Under the pieces are notes generated by a model, which searched no databases, was not told the origin of the DNA, and was given only the letters and a program-made list of their open reading frames with translations. 14,872 nt of DNA, taken from NCBI GenBank assembly GCA_002455215.1, contig DKKK01000111.1, positions 4,015 to 18,886 of the forward strand, in the 5' to 3' direction. A program made the translations under genes and the position numbers. This document shows positions 1 through 6,022 of the stretch, piece by piece. Numbering within the stretch: position 1 is the stretch's first letter; each line of letters opens with the position of its first letter. The stretch is from Anaerolineales bacterium UBA6668. Lineage in GTDB: Bacteria > Chloroflexota > Anaerolineae > Anaerolineales > UBA6668.

Positions 1-4
1 AAAA

Positions 5-29
5 TTCTAGCAAGTGTCCCTTGCTAGAA
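5..29 (-). terminator. Perfect 10-bp hairpin, possible intrinsic terminator
   Basis: The arms at 5-14 (TTCTAGCAAG) and 20-29 (CTTGCTAGAA) are exact inverse complements around a 5-nt loop. Read on the minus strand the stem is followed by TTTT at the window edge, so it may be a second terminator downstream of ssrA. The T-run is short and cut by the edge, so this is tentative. Confidence 0.4.
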
Positions 30-32
30 ATA

Positions 33-66
33 CTTAGAGATTCAGCACAGTATGCGAATTTCTAAG
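33..66. repeat. 11-bp imperfect inverted repeat (hairpin)
   Basis: The arms at 33-43 (CTTAGAGATTC) and 56-66 (GAATTTCTAAG) pair over 11 positions with one G-U or mismatch, around a 12-nt loop. The inner part, ATTCAGCACAG followed by GTATGCGAAT, resembles the two ends of the dispersed repeat found elsewhere in the window but lacks its core. No T-run follows on either strand. Function unknown. Confidence 0.45.
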
Positions 67-116
67 ATTAATGGTGGATGTTCGACACAGATGAAAACTG
101 GACTCTTCTCCTTGAG

Positions 117-153
117 AAAAAAGCCACCATCATGCCAAACGATTTCATGGTGG
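117..153 (-). terminator. Intrinsic terminator of ssrA, stem shared with the tmRNA CCA end
   Basis: On the minus strand CCACCAT (153-147) pairs with ATGGTGG (130-124) across a 16-nt loop and is followed by C and then six T (122-117). The 5' arm includes the CCA end of tmRNA, so the terminator hairpin and the mature 3' end compete for the same bases. Trimming of the precursor would dissolve the hairpin. Confidence 0.65.
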
Positions 154-552
154 AGATGCCGAGATTCGAACTCGGGTCCGAAAAGAGTGTAACACAAACG
201 TCTACGAGCGTAGCCCAATTTTTCAGTTTAGCAAGAGACTGCCCCATTAGGCAGGGTCAGCCCATTGCGAGCTGTGGGTCTTAGGACAACTTGCCAGCAA
301 AGTTGTCAGCACGTCAACGTTAGTCTCGCCTTACATACCGCAGTTGACGAAAGCGGTGTGCAAGACGGCTCCCCCGCAGGAGAGCGACTCTGTTCTAACC
401 GCGATTAGGCGGCGAGGGGCAGAGCGTTGTAAGATGTGCGGTTGGCACTTCTAAGGTGTGCTGATTTTTCGTGGGATATACCCAACGCCGAGGTCGGCAC
501 CTCTCGGCTCGCAGTCTGGGACACGGCTCTTCCGTCGAAGCCTGTCATCCCC
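148..552 (-). ncRNA. ssrA: Transfer-messenger RNA (tmRNA)
   Basis: One-piece tmRNA of about 405 nt. It rescues stalled ribosomes by adding a degradation tag to the unfinished protein, working with SmpB. The 5' end (minus strand, from 552) starts GGGGATGACAGGCTTCGACGG, the typical tmRNA acceptor and D-like segment. The 3' end has the T-arm CCGAG-TTCGAAT-CTCGG, then CATCTCC pairing with GGGGATG, then an encoded CCA. The resume region TTAGAAGT precedes the tag frame at 446-405. Stem-loops for pseudoknots are visible but were not modelled. Mature ends are inferred from the acceptor pairing. A terminator follows at once and an extended -10 promoter lies upstream. Confidence 0.95.
405..446 (-). other. 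ssrA: tmRNA tag-peptide reading frame
   Basis: Within ssrA the frame GCC AAC CGC ... GCC GCC TAA encodes ANRTSYNALPLAA and a stop. It begins with the usual Ala resume codon followed by Asn and ends LAA, the C-terminal signal recognised by ClpXP-type proteases. The triplet context TTAGAAGT just before the resume codon resembles the E. coli TTAGTC-GCA context. Confidence 0.88.
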
Positions 553-567
553 GACAATAGACGGGCA

Positions 568-583
568 TCGGCACACGTGCCGA
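568..583. promoter_or_regulatory. 16-bp perfect palindrome in the ssrA leader
   Basis: TCGGCACACGTGCCGA has arms TCGGCAC and GTGCCGA around AC. It falls between the predicted ssrA start site (about 587) and the mature tmRNA 5' end (552). It could be an operator or a hairpin in the pre-tmRNA leader removed with RNase P cleavage. The sequence does not decide between these. Confidence 0.4.
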
Positions 584-593
584 CATACTAAAG

Positions 594-602
594 ATTATAT
601 CA
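594..602 (-). promoter_or_regulatory. Extended -10 promoter for ssrA
   Basis: On the minus strand TGATATAAT (602-594) is a perfect TGn-TATAAT extended -10 box. No good -35 hexamer is seen at the right distance, as is usual for extended -10 promoters. Predicted start of transcription near 587 leaves a leader of about 35 nt before the mature tmRNA. Confidence 0.6.
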
Positions 603-665
603 TACCAAAGCTAAGTATTTGGTTAGAATTTTCAAGGTACTGGATTGAATTATAAACTCAGATGG

Positions 666-1712
666 TTACACACTTTCGGCAGTGTATTGTGCCATCAGTT
701 CGCGTAAATCTGCCGCCAGCGCCAGTACCCGTTCTTCGCTGGTATCCCAACTACACATGAAGCGACAACCGCCCTGCCCGATAAAGGTATAGAACATCCA
801 ACCCCTTGCCCACAGCGCTTTGATGACTGTTTGGGGAAGCTCGGCAAATACTGCATTGCTTTGTACTGGGAACATCGGGGACACACCGGGGATGGCGCTA
901 AACTCGCTTTCCAGCAGTTTTGCCATACGATTGGCATGACCCGCATTTTTCAGCCACACTTCATCTTTTAGCAACCCCAGCCACGGGGCGGACAAAAAGC
1001 GCATTTTGGAAGCCAGTTGTCCGGCTTGTTTTACCTGATATTCAAAATCTTGTGCCAACTTGCGGTTGAAAAAGACGACCGCTTCACCCACTGCCAAACC
1101 ATTTTTAGTGCCACCAAAGCACAACACATCTACCCCACATTGCCAAGTGACCGTTTTGGGAGCCACCTTCAGTGTGGCGATGGCATTGGCGAAGCGAGCG
1201 CCATCCATGTGAATGCGCAGGTCATACTTATCAGCGATGTTGCGAATTTCCAACAGTTCATCGCGGGTATAAACAGTGCCGACTTCGGTGCTTTGCGTTA
1301 GGCTGATGACTTTTGGCTTGGGAAAGTGCAAATCCCTGCGGCGGGTCACCACCTTTTCGATGGAAGTTGGGTTCAGTTTGCCATTTTCGCCGCTGGCAGT
1401 CAGTATCTTGCTCCCATTGGAAAAAAATTCCGGCGCACCACACTCGTCCGTCTCAATGTGCGCCAATTCGTGGCAAATAACGCTATGGTAGGAGCGACAC
1501 AGCGCAGAGACCGCCAAAGAGTTTGCGGCAGTACCGTTGAAAACAAAGAATACATCACACGGCATTTCAAATAATTCGCGCAATTGGTCAGAAACTTGCT
1601 GTGTCCAATGGTCATTCCCATAGGAAGATTCGTGCCCGCTGTTGGCAGTTTGCATGGCAGACCAAGCGGCTGGGCAAACACCGGAATAGTTGTCACTCGC
1701 AAAATGTTGCAT
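666..1712 (-). CDS. ltaE: Low-specificity L-threonine aldolase
   Basis: A PLP-dependent fold type I enzyme of 348 residues, the usual length for the family. It splits L-threonine or L-allo-threonine into glycine and acetaldehyde in the cytoplasm. Visible family marks are HESSYGND (27-34), the phosphate-binding NGTAAN (59-64), CHELAHIETDE (80-90), the pyridine-nitrogen aspartate D170 in HMDGARF, and the Schiff-base lysine K203 in FGGTKNG. The start is the ATG at 1712, six bases after the stop of the exonuclease gene, so the two are cotranscribed. No clear Shine-Dalgarno is seen, so translation is probably coupled. Last gene of the nitrilase-exonuclease-aldolase operon. The symbol could equally be ltaA, since stereospecificity cannot be read from the sequence. 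Confidence 0.92.
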   Translation of the reverse strand: MQHFASDNYSGVCPAAWSAMQTANSGHESSYGNDHWTQQVSDQLRELFEMPCDVFFVFNGTAANSLAVSALCRSYHSVICHELAHIETDECGAPEFFSNGSKILTASGENGKLNPTSIEKVVTRRRDLHFPKPKVISLTQSTEVGTVYTRDELLEIRNIADKYDLRIHMDGARFANAIATLKVAPKTVTWQCGVDVLCFGGTKNGLAVGEAVVFFNRKLAQDFEYQVKQAGQLASKMRFLSAPWLGLLKDEVWLKNAGHANRMAKLLESEFSAIPGVSPMFPVQSNAVFAELPQTVIKALWARGWMFYTFIGQGGCRFMCSWDTSEERVLALAADLRELMAQYTAESV

Positions 1713-1718
1713 ATTGGA

Positions 1719-2282
1719 TTAGATTTCTTTTGAAGCTACGTAATGTAGAACTTCCCGCGTTAGCCGGGCATCATCTGCCGCACGGTGGCTATTGGGCAGG
1801 TGCAAGCCACATTGCTCACGGGCTTTGTCTAGGCTTTGCCAACGAAAACTGCCCGACCAAGAATCGCGTTTCCCATGAAATTGGGCGTAAAGCTCCATCA
1901 CGCACACAAACTGGCTAAAGGGCAATTCCCATTTCTGACCCGCCAGTGTGTGGCTTTGTTGCATCAAGCGGTAATCAAAACGGGCATTATAAACTGCCAC
2001 CAAATTGGTTTCTAAGATGGGCTGGATTTGCGCCCAAACATCTAACCACGGCGGCGCATCAATCACCTGTGCCAAACTGATGCCATGCACATTGTTGGCG
2101 GCAGGGGAGATGCGCCCACGCGGACGGACAAAACTTTCATACAAAGTCGCGCCATCATTGCCCAAAATTGCAATTTCAATCACTTCGGAACGCTCGTCCA
2201 TACCAGTGGTTTCGGTATCCAGATACACGATTGGCTGATGGGTCCACTGGCGAGCGGTGTATATTGCGGCAGAACGGTGCAT
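1719..2282 (-). CDS. DEDDh-type 3'-5' exonuclease (DnaQ/RNase T superfamily)
   Basis: A single exonuclease domain. Counting from an upstream in-frame TTG at 2312, the acidic residues are D32 and E34 in DTETTG, D113 in NARFD, and H176 and D181 in the HRAADDA motif. That set gives the complete DEDDh two-metal active site. The enzyme should remove nucleotides from the 3' end of DNA or RNA. There is no polymerase domain, so it may be a stand-alone proofreading or repair nuclease; its substrate cannot be told from the sequence. I prefer the ATG at 2282 because GGGGGCGG sits just upstream; the TTG at 2312 would add ten residues. It lies between the nitrilase-like gene and the threonine aldolase, six bases from the latter. 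Confidence 0.85.
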   Translation of the reverse strand: MHRSAAIYTARQWTHQPIVYLDTETTGMDERSEVIEIAILGNDGATLYESFVRPRGRISPAANNVHGISLAQVIDAPPWLDVWAQIQPILETNLVAVYNARFDYRLMQQSHTLAGQKWELPFSQFVCVMELYAQFHGKRDSWSGSFRWQSLDKAREQCGLHLPNSHRAADDARLTREVLHYVASKEI

Positions 2283-2341
2283 ATTACCGCCCCCAAAATG
2301 GATGTGGCGCAAATAAATAGAACTCTTTCACGCGGTTATCC

Positions 2342-3178
2342 TTAATACTTGCGCGCCAATGATTTGTAAGCGTCAGGGGCGCGATTTTGGAAGGTGTGCA
2401 ATTCTTCGCGTGTACGGCGCACGTCGCTCAAGTCTAAGCGCGAGATGGCATAACCTTCGGCGGGTTCGTTGTTCTCGGGGTTGAGTTCGCCTGCCATAGT
2501 GGCAAAAATTTGCCCGCGGGAGCCTACCAATGCGCTACAACCGCAGAAAGTCACAGTAGCATCTTCACCTACCCGGTTCGCCACCGCCACGAAACAACCA
2601 TTTTCGGCGGCACGTGCTTGGGTATAGATTTGCAGTTCTTCTTCACTGCCCTTCTCCCAGTTTGCACTCACCAACAGTAGCTCAGCCCCATCTAATGCCA
2701 AACTGCGTGCCGCTTCGGGGAAGGCTAAATCGTAGCCAGTGAGCAAGCCCACCTGCCCAAAATTTGTCTCAAATACCGGAAAGCCTAAGCCACGGCGGAA
2801 GGTCATGCGTTCTTCACCTTTTAGGTGTACTTTACGATAATGTCCGATATACTCGCCATCCGGACCAATCAGCACCACTGCGCTGTACAAAACACTTTCG
2901 ACTTTTTCCTTTGCCGCCATGCCAAAAGCAATATAAACGCCATATTCTGCGGCACGTTGCGCCAACACATTGACCGCAGAGCCGGGTACGCGGTGTGCCA
3001 AATCGGTAAAGCGCACCCCACATTCGTAACCGGTGGTAGCCAGTTCGGGAAAAACAATAAAATCCACTTTTTGTTGGCTACAAATGGTGGCAATATACTC
3101 ACCCATTTTCACCAAATTACTTTCGACTTCATACAAAATCGGCTTCATTTGTACACAAGCAATCGTTACTTCACGCAT
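2342..3178 (-). CDS. Nitrilase-superfamily protein lacking the catalytic cysteine
   Basis: A 278-residue carbon-nitrogen hydrolase fold, of the family's normal length. Such enzymes cut amides or nitriles with a Glu-Lys-Cys triad. E45 (FPELATTGYE) and K116 (YRKVHL) are present. The nucleophile motif, normally like GxxICYDLxFPE, reads GLLTGYDLAFPE, so position 148 is Gly (GGC at 2737-2735) instead of Cys (TGC). Everything else looks intact, which argues for either a non-hydrolytic relative or a single-base error or recent mutation. The start ATG has AAGGA about ten bases upstream. First gene of the operon with the exonuclease and threonine aldolase. Substrate unknown. Confidence 0.88.
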   Translation of the reverse strand: MREVTIACVQMKPILYEVESNLVKMGEYIATICSQQKVDFIVFPELATTGYECGVRFTDLAHRVPGSAVNVLAQRAAEYGVYIAFGMAAKEKVESVLYSAVVLIGPDGEYIGHYRKVHLKGEERMTFRRGLGFPVFETNFGQVGLLTGYDLAFPEAARSLALDGAELLLVSANWEKGSEEELQIYTQARAAENGCFVAVANRVGEDATVTFCGCSALVGSRGQIFATMAGELNPENNEPAEGYAISRLDLSDVRRTREELHTFQNRAPDAYKSLARKY

Positions 3179-3208
3179 GGTTCGTTCATCCTTGTAAAAA
3201 AATTAGAG

Positions 3209-3224
3209 TTTGGGTTGCCCCAAA
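3209..3224 (-). promoter_or_regulatory. Leader hairpin before the nitrilase-like gene
   Basis: TTTGGG and CCCAAA are exact inverse complements around a 4-nt loop. On the minus strand the hairpin is followed after CTCTAA by seven T, about 20 bases before the Shine-Dalgarno. It looks like a weak attenuator or terminator in the 5' leader; the stem is short. Confidence 0.3.
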
Positions 3225-3308
3225 ATGGTGCAGATTCTCATTGGCTCTTGCCTACCCCCAGACACCCCACATTGCACTGATAAAGAAGCGTTGCAACGAC
3301 TTTCGGGG

Positions 3309-3385
3309 TATATTCGGCACAGGTCGGATTTGCGTTTTTTCTTTATTATGGAAAAAAAGTGCAATTTTCATCCGTATCGAATATA
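3309..3385 (+). repeat. Dispersed palindromic repeat, copy A
   Basis: Intergenic element between the nitrilase-like gene and the pseudouridine synthase. The ends TATTCGGCAC (3311-3320) and GTATCGAATA (3374-3383) are near-complementary and are flanked on both sides by TA. The interior is a second palindrome, TTGC plus a T-run against an A-run plus GCAA. Twenty bases at the right end (3365-3384) are identical to copy C inside the MFS gene. Length between TA dinucleotides is 73 bp. Confidence 0.75.
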
Positions 3386-3417
3386 GATTGGGGGAAAACC
3401 GCCTGCGAATTTGCGCC

Positions 3418-4380
3418 TTAAAGGTTGTTTATCATCGGTAGTCCGGCAGATTGTTCCAATTCCTTCAGCACCGTTAACAAATCTGACGGTAGTGGCGCAT
3501 GGAACATTTTTTCGGATTTATTCGGTAATTGTAACACCAATTGGCTGGCGTGTAAAAACTGCCGTGTAAGCCCGTTGGGTATTTTTTGCGCACTGCGCCG
3601 TGTAGCATAAACCCGGTCACCCGCCACCGGACAACCCAAGAAAGCGGCATGAACGCGAATTTGATGCGTGCGCCCGGTCAATAGGGAAATATCCAGCAGG
3701 CTGTATTCACCCAAGTTTTGCAGGACGGTGTACTCGGTGATGGCAGAACGCGCCCGCCCCTGCCCTTCGGCAAAAACCGCCATGCGCTTACGATTGCGCG
3801 GATCGCGCCCGATTGCCGCTTCAATGCGCCCGCTCTCGCTCGGCGGTTTACCCACCACCAAAGCTAGGTATTTTTTCTGCACGGTACGAGCTTTAAATTG
3901 CGCTTGCAAGAAGCGTAAGGCTTGCGGGGTTTTGGCAAGAATAATCACACCACTGGTGTCTTTGTCCAAGCGGTGTACCATGCCCGGACGTCATGGGTCA
4001 CCCCATTCGGCAATTTTTGGGCAATGCGCCAGCACGGCATTGACCAATGTGCCGGTTTTTGCACCACCTGCCGGATGCACGCTCAAACCCGCCTGTTTGT
4101 TAATCACTAGCACTTGTTTGTCTTCGTAGATTACATCCAGCGGCAAGGCTTCAGCCGGCACACCCATTGGCTCAGGGGTAGGCACTTGCACCGACAGTAT
4201 ATCGCCTACTTCCAGCCGCACGCCAAACTTGCGTGGTTTTTCGCCATTCAGTAACACATGACCATTTTCAATCAACTTTTGTGCTTGTGAGCGCGACAGT
4301 TCGGTCACATACTGCGGCAAAGCGCTGTCTAGGCGCGTACCCGCCATTTCCGGCAAGACAGTAAAAGACTGGCTGTGCAT
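3418..4380 (-). pseudogene. rluD: RluD-type 23S rRNA pseudouridine synthase split by an in-frame TGA
   Basis: Read through one stop, this is a complete 320-codon RluA/RluD-family gene. These enzymes isomerise uridines in 23S rRNA. Residues about 15-65 form an S4 RNA-binding domain; the synthase domain follows, with VINKQAGLSVHP near 92-103 and HRLDKDTSG carrying the catalytic aspartate at 139. Codon 130 (3993-3991) is TGA, in the same frame on both sides: ...EWGDP-stop-RPGMVHRLDK. The split therefore needs no frameshift. Translation stops before the active site, and ATG 134 could start only a catalytic fragment without S4. The codon is followed by C, a leaky stop context. Starts 3 bases after lspA ends. 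Nonsense mutation, readthrough or sequencing error are all possible. Confidence 0.85.
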
Positions 4381-4383
4381 GGG

Positions 4384-5202
4384 TTAACCTGCCAAGCTAG
4401 GGGTGGTTGTATCGGCTGGGGGGTCAGCCCGCAGGGAGAGAGCAACTTCTCCTTCGATTAAAGCTTCGCCGTTCGCTGGGGAAACGCCGTTCGCTGGGGA
4501 AACGCCGTCTTGAGCCGCATCATCCTGCTTCGGCAAATTCTCCGCTTCAGGCTCAGCTAGCGCTGGCGGTAGGGCTGGCTCGCCGGTATACAGCTCCCCA
4601 TAGTAAGAGCTTTCATCCGCCGAAGCATAGTCGGCGGCAGGCAAGTCGGCTGGCTTGTCTTGTGTGTTGGAGCGCTCTTCAAACAGCATACTCACTAGCA
4701 AGACCGCAACCCCAACCGAGATGAAGGCATCTGCCAAATTAAAGATGGGAAACGAAAAGTTCTGATAATGAAAATGCAAAAAGTCAGTGACAGCGCTCTG
4801 TGGGTGCAGTAGGCGATCCACCAGATTGCCAAGCGCCCCCCCCAATTGCAAACCCAAAGCCAAGCGCAATAGTTTCTGCCCAACCGGTAAAAACCAGCTA
4901 TAGTACGTAATGGCAATCGAAACCACAATGGCAATCGCGCCAAATATCCAAGCTCGATTCTGAAACATGCCAAATGCCGCGCCGGTGTTTTCGGTGTGCA
5001 AAAAGTCAAAATAATTCGCCAAAAATGGAATCGGCGTCCACATTTCGTAAATGCCCAAATTACGGCGCACCCATTCTTTGGAAAATTGGTCAAGCGCCAC
5101 ACACAATAACGCTACGACAAAGGGCCACAAGCGGAAAATAGAACTGGTGCGTGCCGGCACTGTGGGCGCTGTTGGTTCGGCAATGGCTGGATCAATGGTC
5201 AT
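4384..5202 (-). CDS. lspA: Lipoprotein signal peptidase (signal peptidase II) with long C-terminal tail
   Basis: An inner-membrane aspartyl protease that removes signal peptides from prolipoproteins after lipidation. Four membrane segments are visible (about 25-42, 84-104, 110-125, 158-173). The catalytic pair is D129 in GNLVDRL and D158 in FNLADAF; DQFSKEW (38-44) and the ENTGAAFG motif (71-78) also match the family. The enzyme normally ends soon after the fourth segment. Here about 95 extra residues follow, rich in Ala, Pro, Asp and Glu and including a tandem GVSPAN repeat; this tail should lie in the cytoplasm. An ATG at 5202 with AGGA upstream sets the start. rluD follows 3 bases after the stop, a common lspA neighbour. 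Confidence 0.95.
   Translation of the reverse strand: MTIDPAIAEPTAPTVPARTSSIFRLWPFVVALLCVALDQFSKEWVRRNLGIYEMWTPIPFLANYFDFLHTENTGAAFGMFQNRAWIFGAIAIVVSIAITYYSWFLPVGQKLLRLALGLQLGGALGNLVDRLLHPQSAVTDFLHFHYQNFSFPIFNLADAFISVGVAVLLVSMLFEERSNTQDKPADLPAADYASADESSYYGELYTGEPALPPALAEPEAENLPKQDDAAQDGVSPANGVSPANGEALIEGEVALSLRADPPADTTTPSLAG
4468..4508 (-). repeat. 18-bp tandem repeat in lspA
   Basis: GCCGTTCGCTGGGGAAAC occurs at 4468-4485 and exactly again at 4486-4503, then a 5-base start of a third copy. The unit is a multiple of three and encodes GVSPAN twice in the LspA tail. Identical copies suggest a recent slippage duplication; unit number may vary between strains. Confidence 0.9.
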
Positions 5203-5277
5203 GCAGGTTTCCTATCAGTGAAGCGAGTAAATGTTCGGCGCATTTAAAGCGTGTCAAACATCAAATGATGCTTTTTA

Positions 5278-5475
5278 CTAAGCGTTTTTTTCGTGCGGGT
5301 GAAATACGTCTTGCGGGCGGCCTTCAGTTAGGACAGCAATGAGCGCCCCAGCTAAAATCCCCAACATAGCGCCACGCACCTTTGCAGAAACCAAGGCGCC
5401 GATGACATTCCCAACCGATGCCCCAAAAGCGGCATAATAAACGATTTTCTGAAGCAGTGTTCTTTGGGAGTTCAT
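5278..5475 (-). CDS. Small hypothetical membrane protein
   Basis: 65 residues, not recognised. Two hydrophobic stretches (about 11-31 and 33-51), rich in Gly and Ala and separated by the basic KVRG turn, suggest a two-helix hairpin with both ends on the same side of the membrane. The C-terminus is polar, with HPHEKNA. ATG at 5475 follows TAGGT, a weak Shine-Dalgarno. It lies 75 bases upstream of lspA on the same strand and is probably cotranscribed. A minus-strand extended -10 box (TGGTAAAAT) lies about 70 bases upstream. Because the gene is short and unrecognised, its reality rests on the hydrophobic pattern and the context. Confidence 0.55.
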   Translation of the reverse strand: MNSQRTLLQKIVYYAAFGASVGNVIGALVSAKVRGAMLGILAGALIAVLTEGRPQDVFHPHEKNA

Positions 5476-5540
5476 AGCAATTACCTACAAGCGAAAAACA
5501 AAAATTTGGGCGAAAAGTACCCCGCAGGGAAGTATCGCTA

Positions 5541-5574
5541 ATTTTACCAGTGCTTTGCATTCTAATGGTATACT
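5541..5574. promoter_or_regulatory. Two divergent extended -10 boxes
   Basis: Plus strand: TGGTATACT at 5566-5574, predicting a start near 5581 and a leader of about 45 nt before the VOC gene. Minus strand: TGGTAAAAT at 5549-5541, for the small membrane protein, lspA and rluD. Both match the TGn plus TATAAT-like form; neither has a good -35. The two promoters overlap in footprint, so they may compete. Confidence 0.5.
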
Positions 5575-5626
5575 CGGCGCTGGTGTTTACCAATTTCCTT
5601 CAGATTTTCCACTTGATACCCGCAAT

Positions 5627-6022
5627 ATGCACCTGTCCCTTGTTACGTATCTGGTAGATGATTACGACAAAGCCATTCGCTGGTTTGTTGACGTATTGGG
5701 TTTTACCCTAGCAGAAGACAGCCCGCAAGGCAATGGCAAACGCTGGGTGGTGGTCTGCCCACCCGATGGTCGCCCACCCAGTGGGCAAACCGCGCTTTTG
5801 CTGGCGCAGGCGGCAACCTCACAACAAAGCGCTTCTATTGGACAGCAAGGCGGAGGGCGTGTGTTCTTGTTCCTACACACAGCCAACTTTTGGGAAACCT
5901 ATCAGCGTTACCGAGCCAACGGGGTGCATTTCTGCGAAGAGCCACGCCATGAAACCTACGGCATGGTGGTGGTATTTGAAGATTTGTATGGGACACGCTG
6001 GGATTTACTCGGCAGTCCATGA
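5627..6022 (+). CDS. VOC (glyoxalase/bleomycin-resistance/dioxygenase) family protein
   Basis: A 131-residue single vicinal-oxygen-chelate fold unit. It starts MHLSLVTYLVDDYDKAIRWF, the typical beta-strand plus helix opening with a possible metal-binding His at 2, and ends in the usual GMVVVFEDLYGTRWDLLGSP strand pair. The expected late Glu ligand is not obvious (D126 may stand in), so metal dependence and reaction are unknown. I take ATG 5627 because the predicted promoter (-10 at 5566-5574) lies downstream of the possible TTG at 5555. No strong Shine-Dalgarno is visible. Its TGA overlaps the ATG of the LysM gene by four bases, indicating coupled translation. Confidence 0.82.
   Translation: MHLSLVTYLVDDYDKAIRWFVDVLGFTLAEDSPQGNGKRWVVVCPPDGRPPSGQTALLLAQAATSQQSASIGQQGGGRVFLFLHTANFWETYQRYRANGVHFCEEPRHETYGMVVVFEDLYGTRWDLLGSP

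Noticed and set aside
78..284. Plus-strand open frame across the ssrA 3' half
   Set aside because: It runs antisense through the tmRNA, whose structure and tag explain the sequence; no protein family resemblance.
458..655. Plus-strand open frame across the ssrA 5' end
   Set aside because: Antisense to the tmRNA 5' domain and its promoter; no ribosome binding site.
3241..3441. Intergenic plus-strand open frame over repeat copy A as a gene
   Set aside because: Most of its sequence is repeat and flanking noncoding DNA, with no ribosome binding site; its frame is noted only for comparison with copy C.
3991..3993. Reading TGA as a sense codon genome-wide (recoding)
   Set aside because: TGA is the proper end of the VOC and MFS genes at ATGA overlaps, so it functions as stop here.
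4695..5102. Overlapping minus-strand open frame inside lspA
   Set aside because: A shifted-frame shadow of lspA, whose motifs are complete in the other frame.
5555..5626. Earlier TTG start for the VOC protein
   Set aside because: It lies upstream of the predicted transcription start and within the promoter; the family fold starts at the internal ATG.
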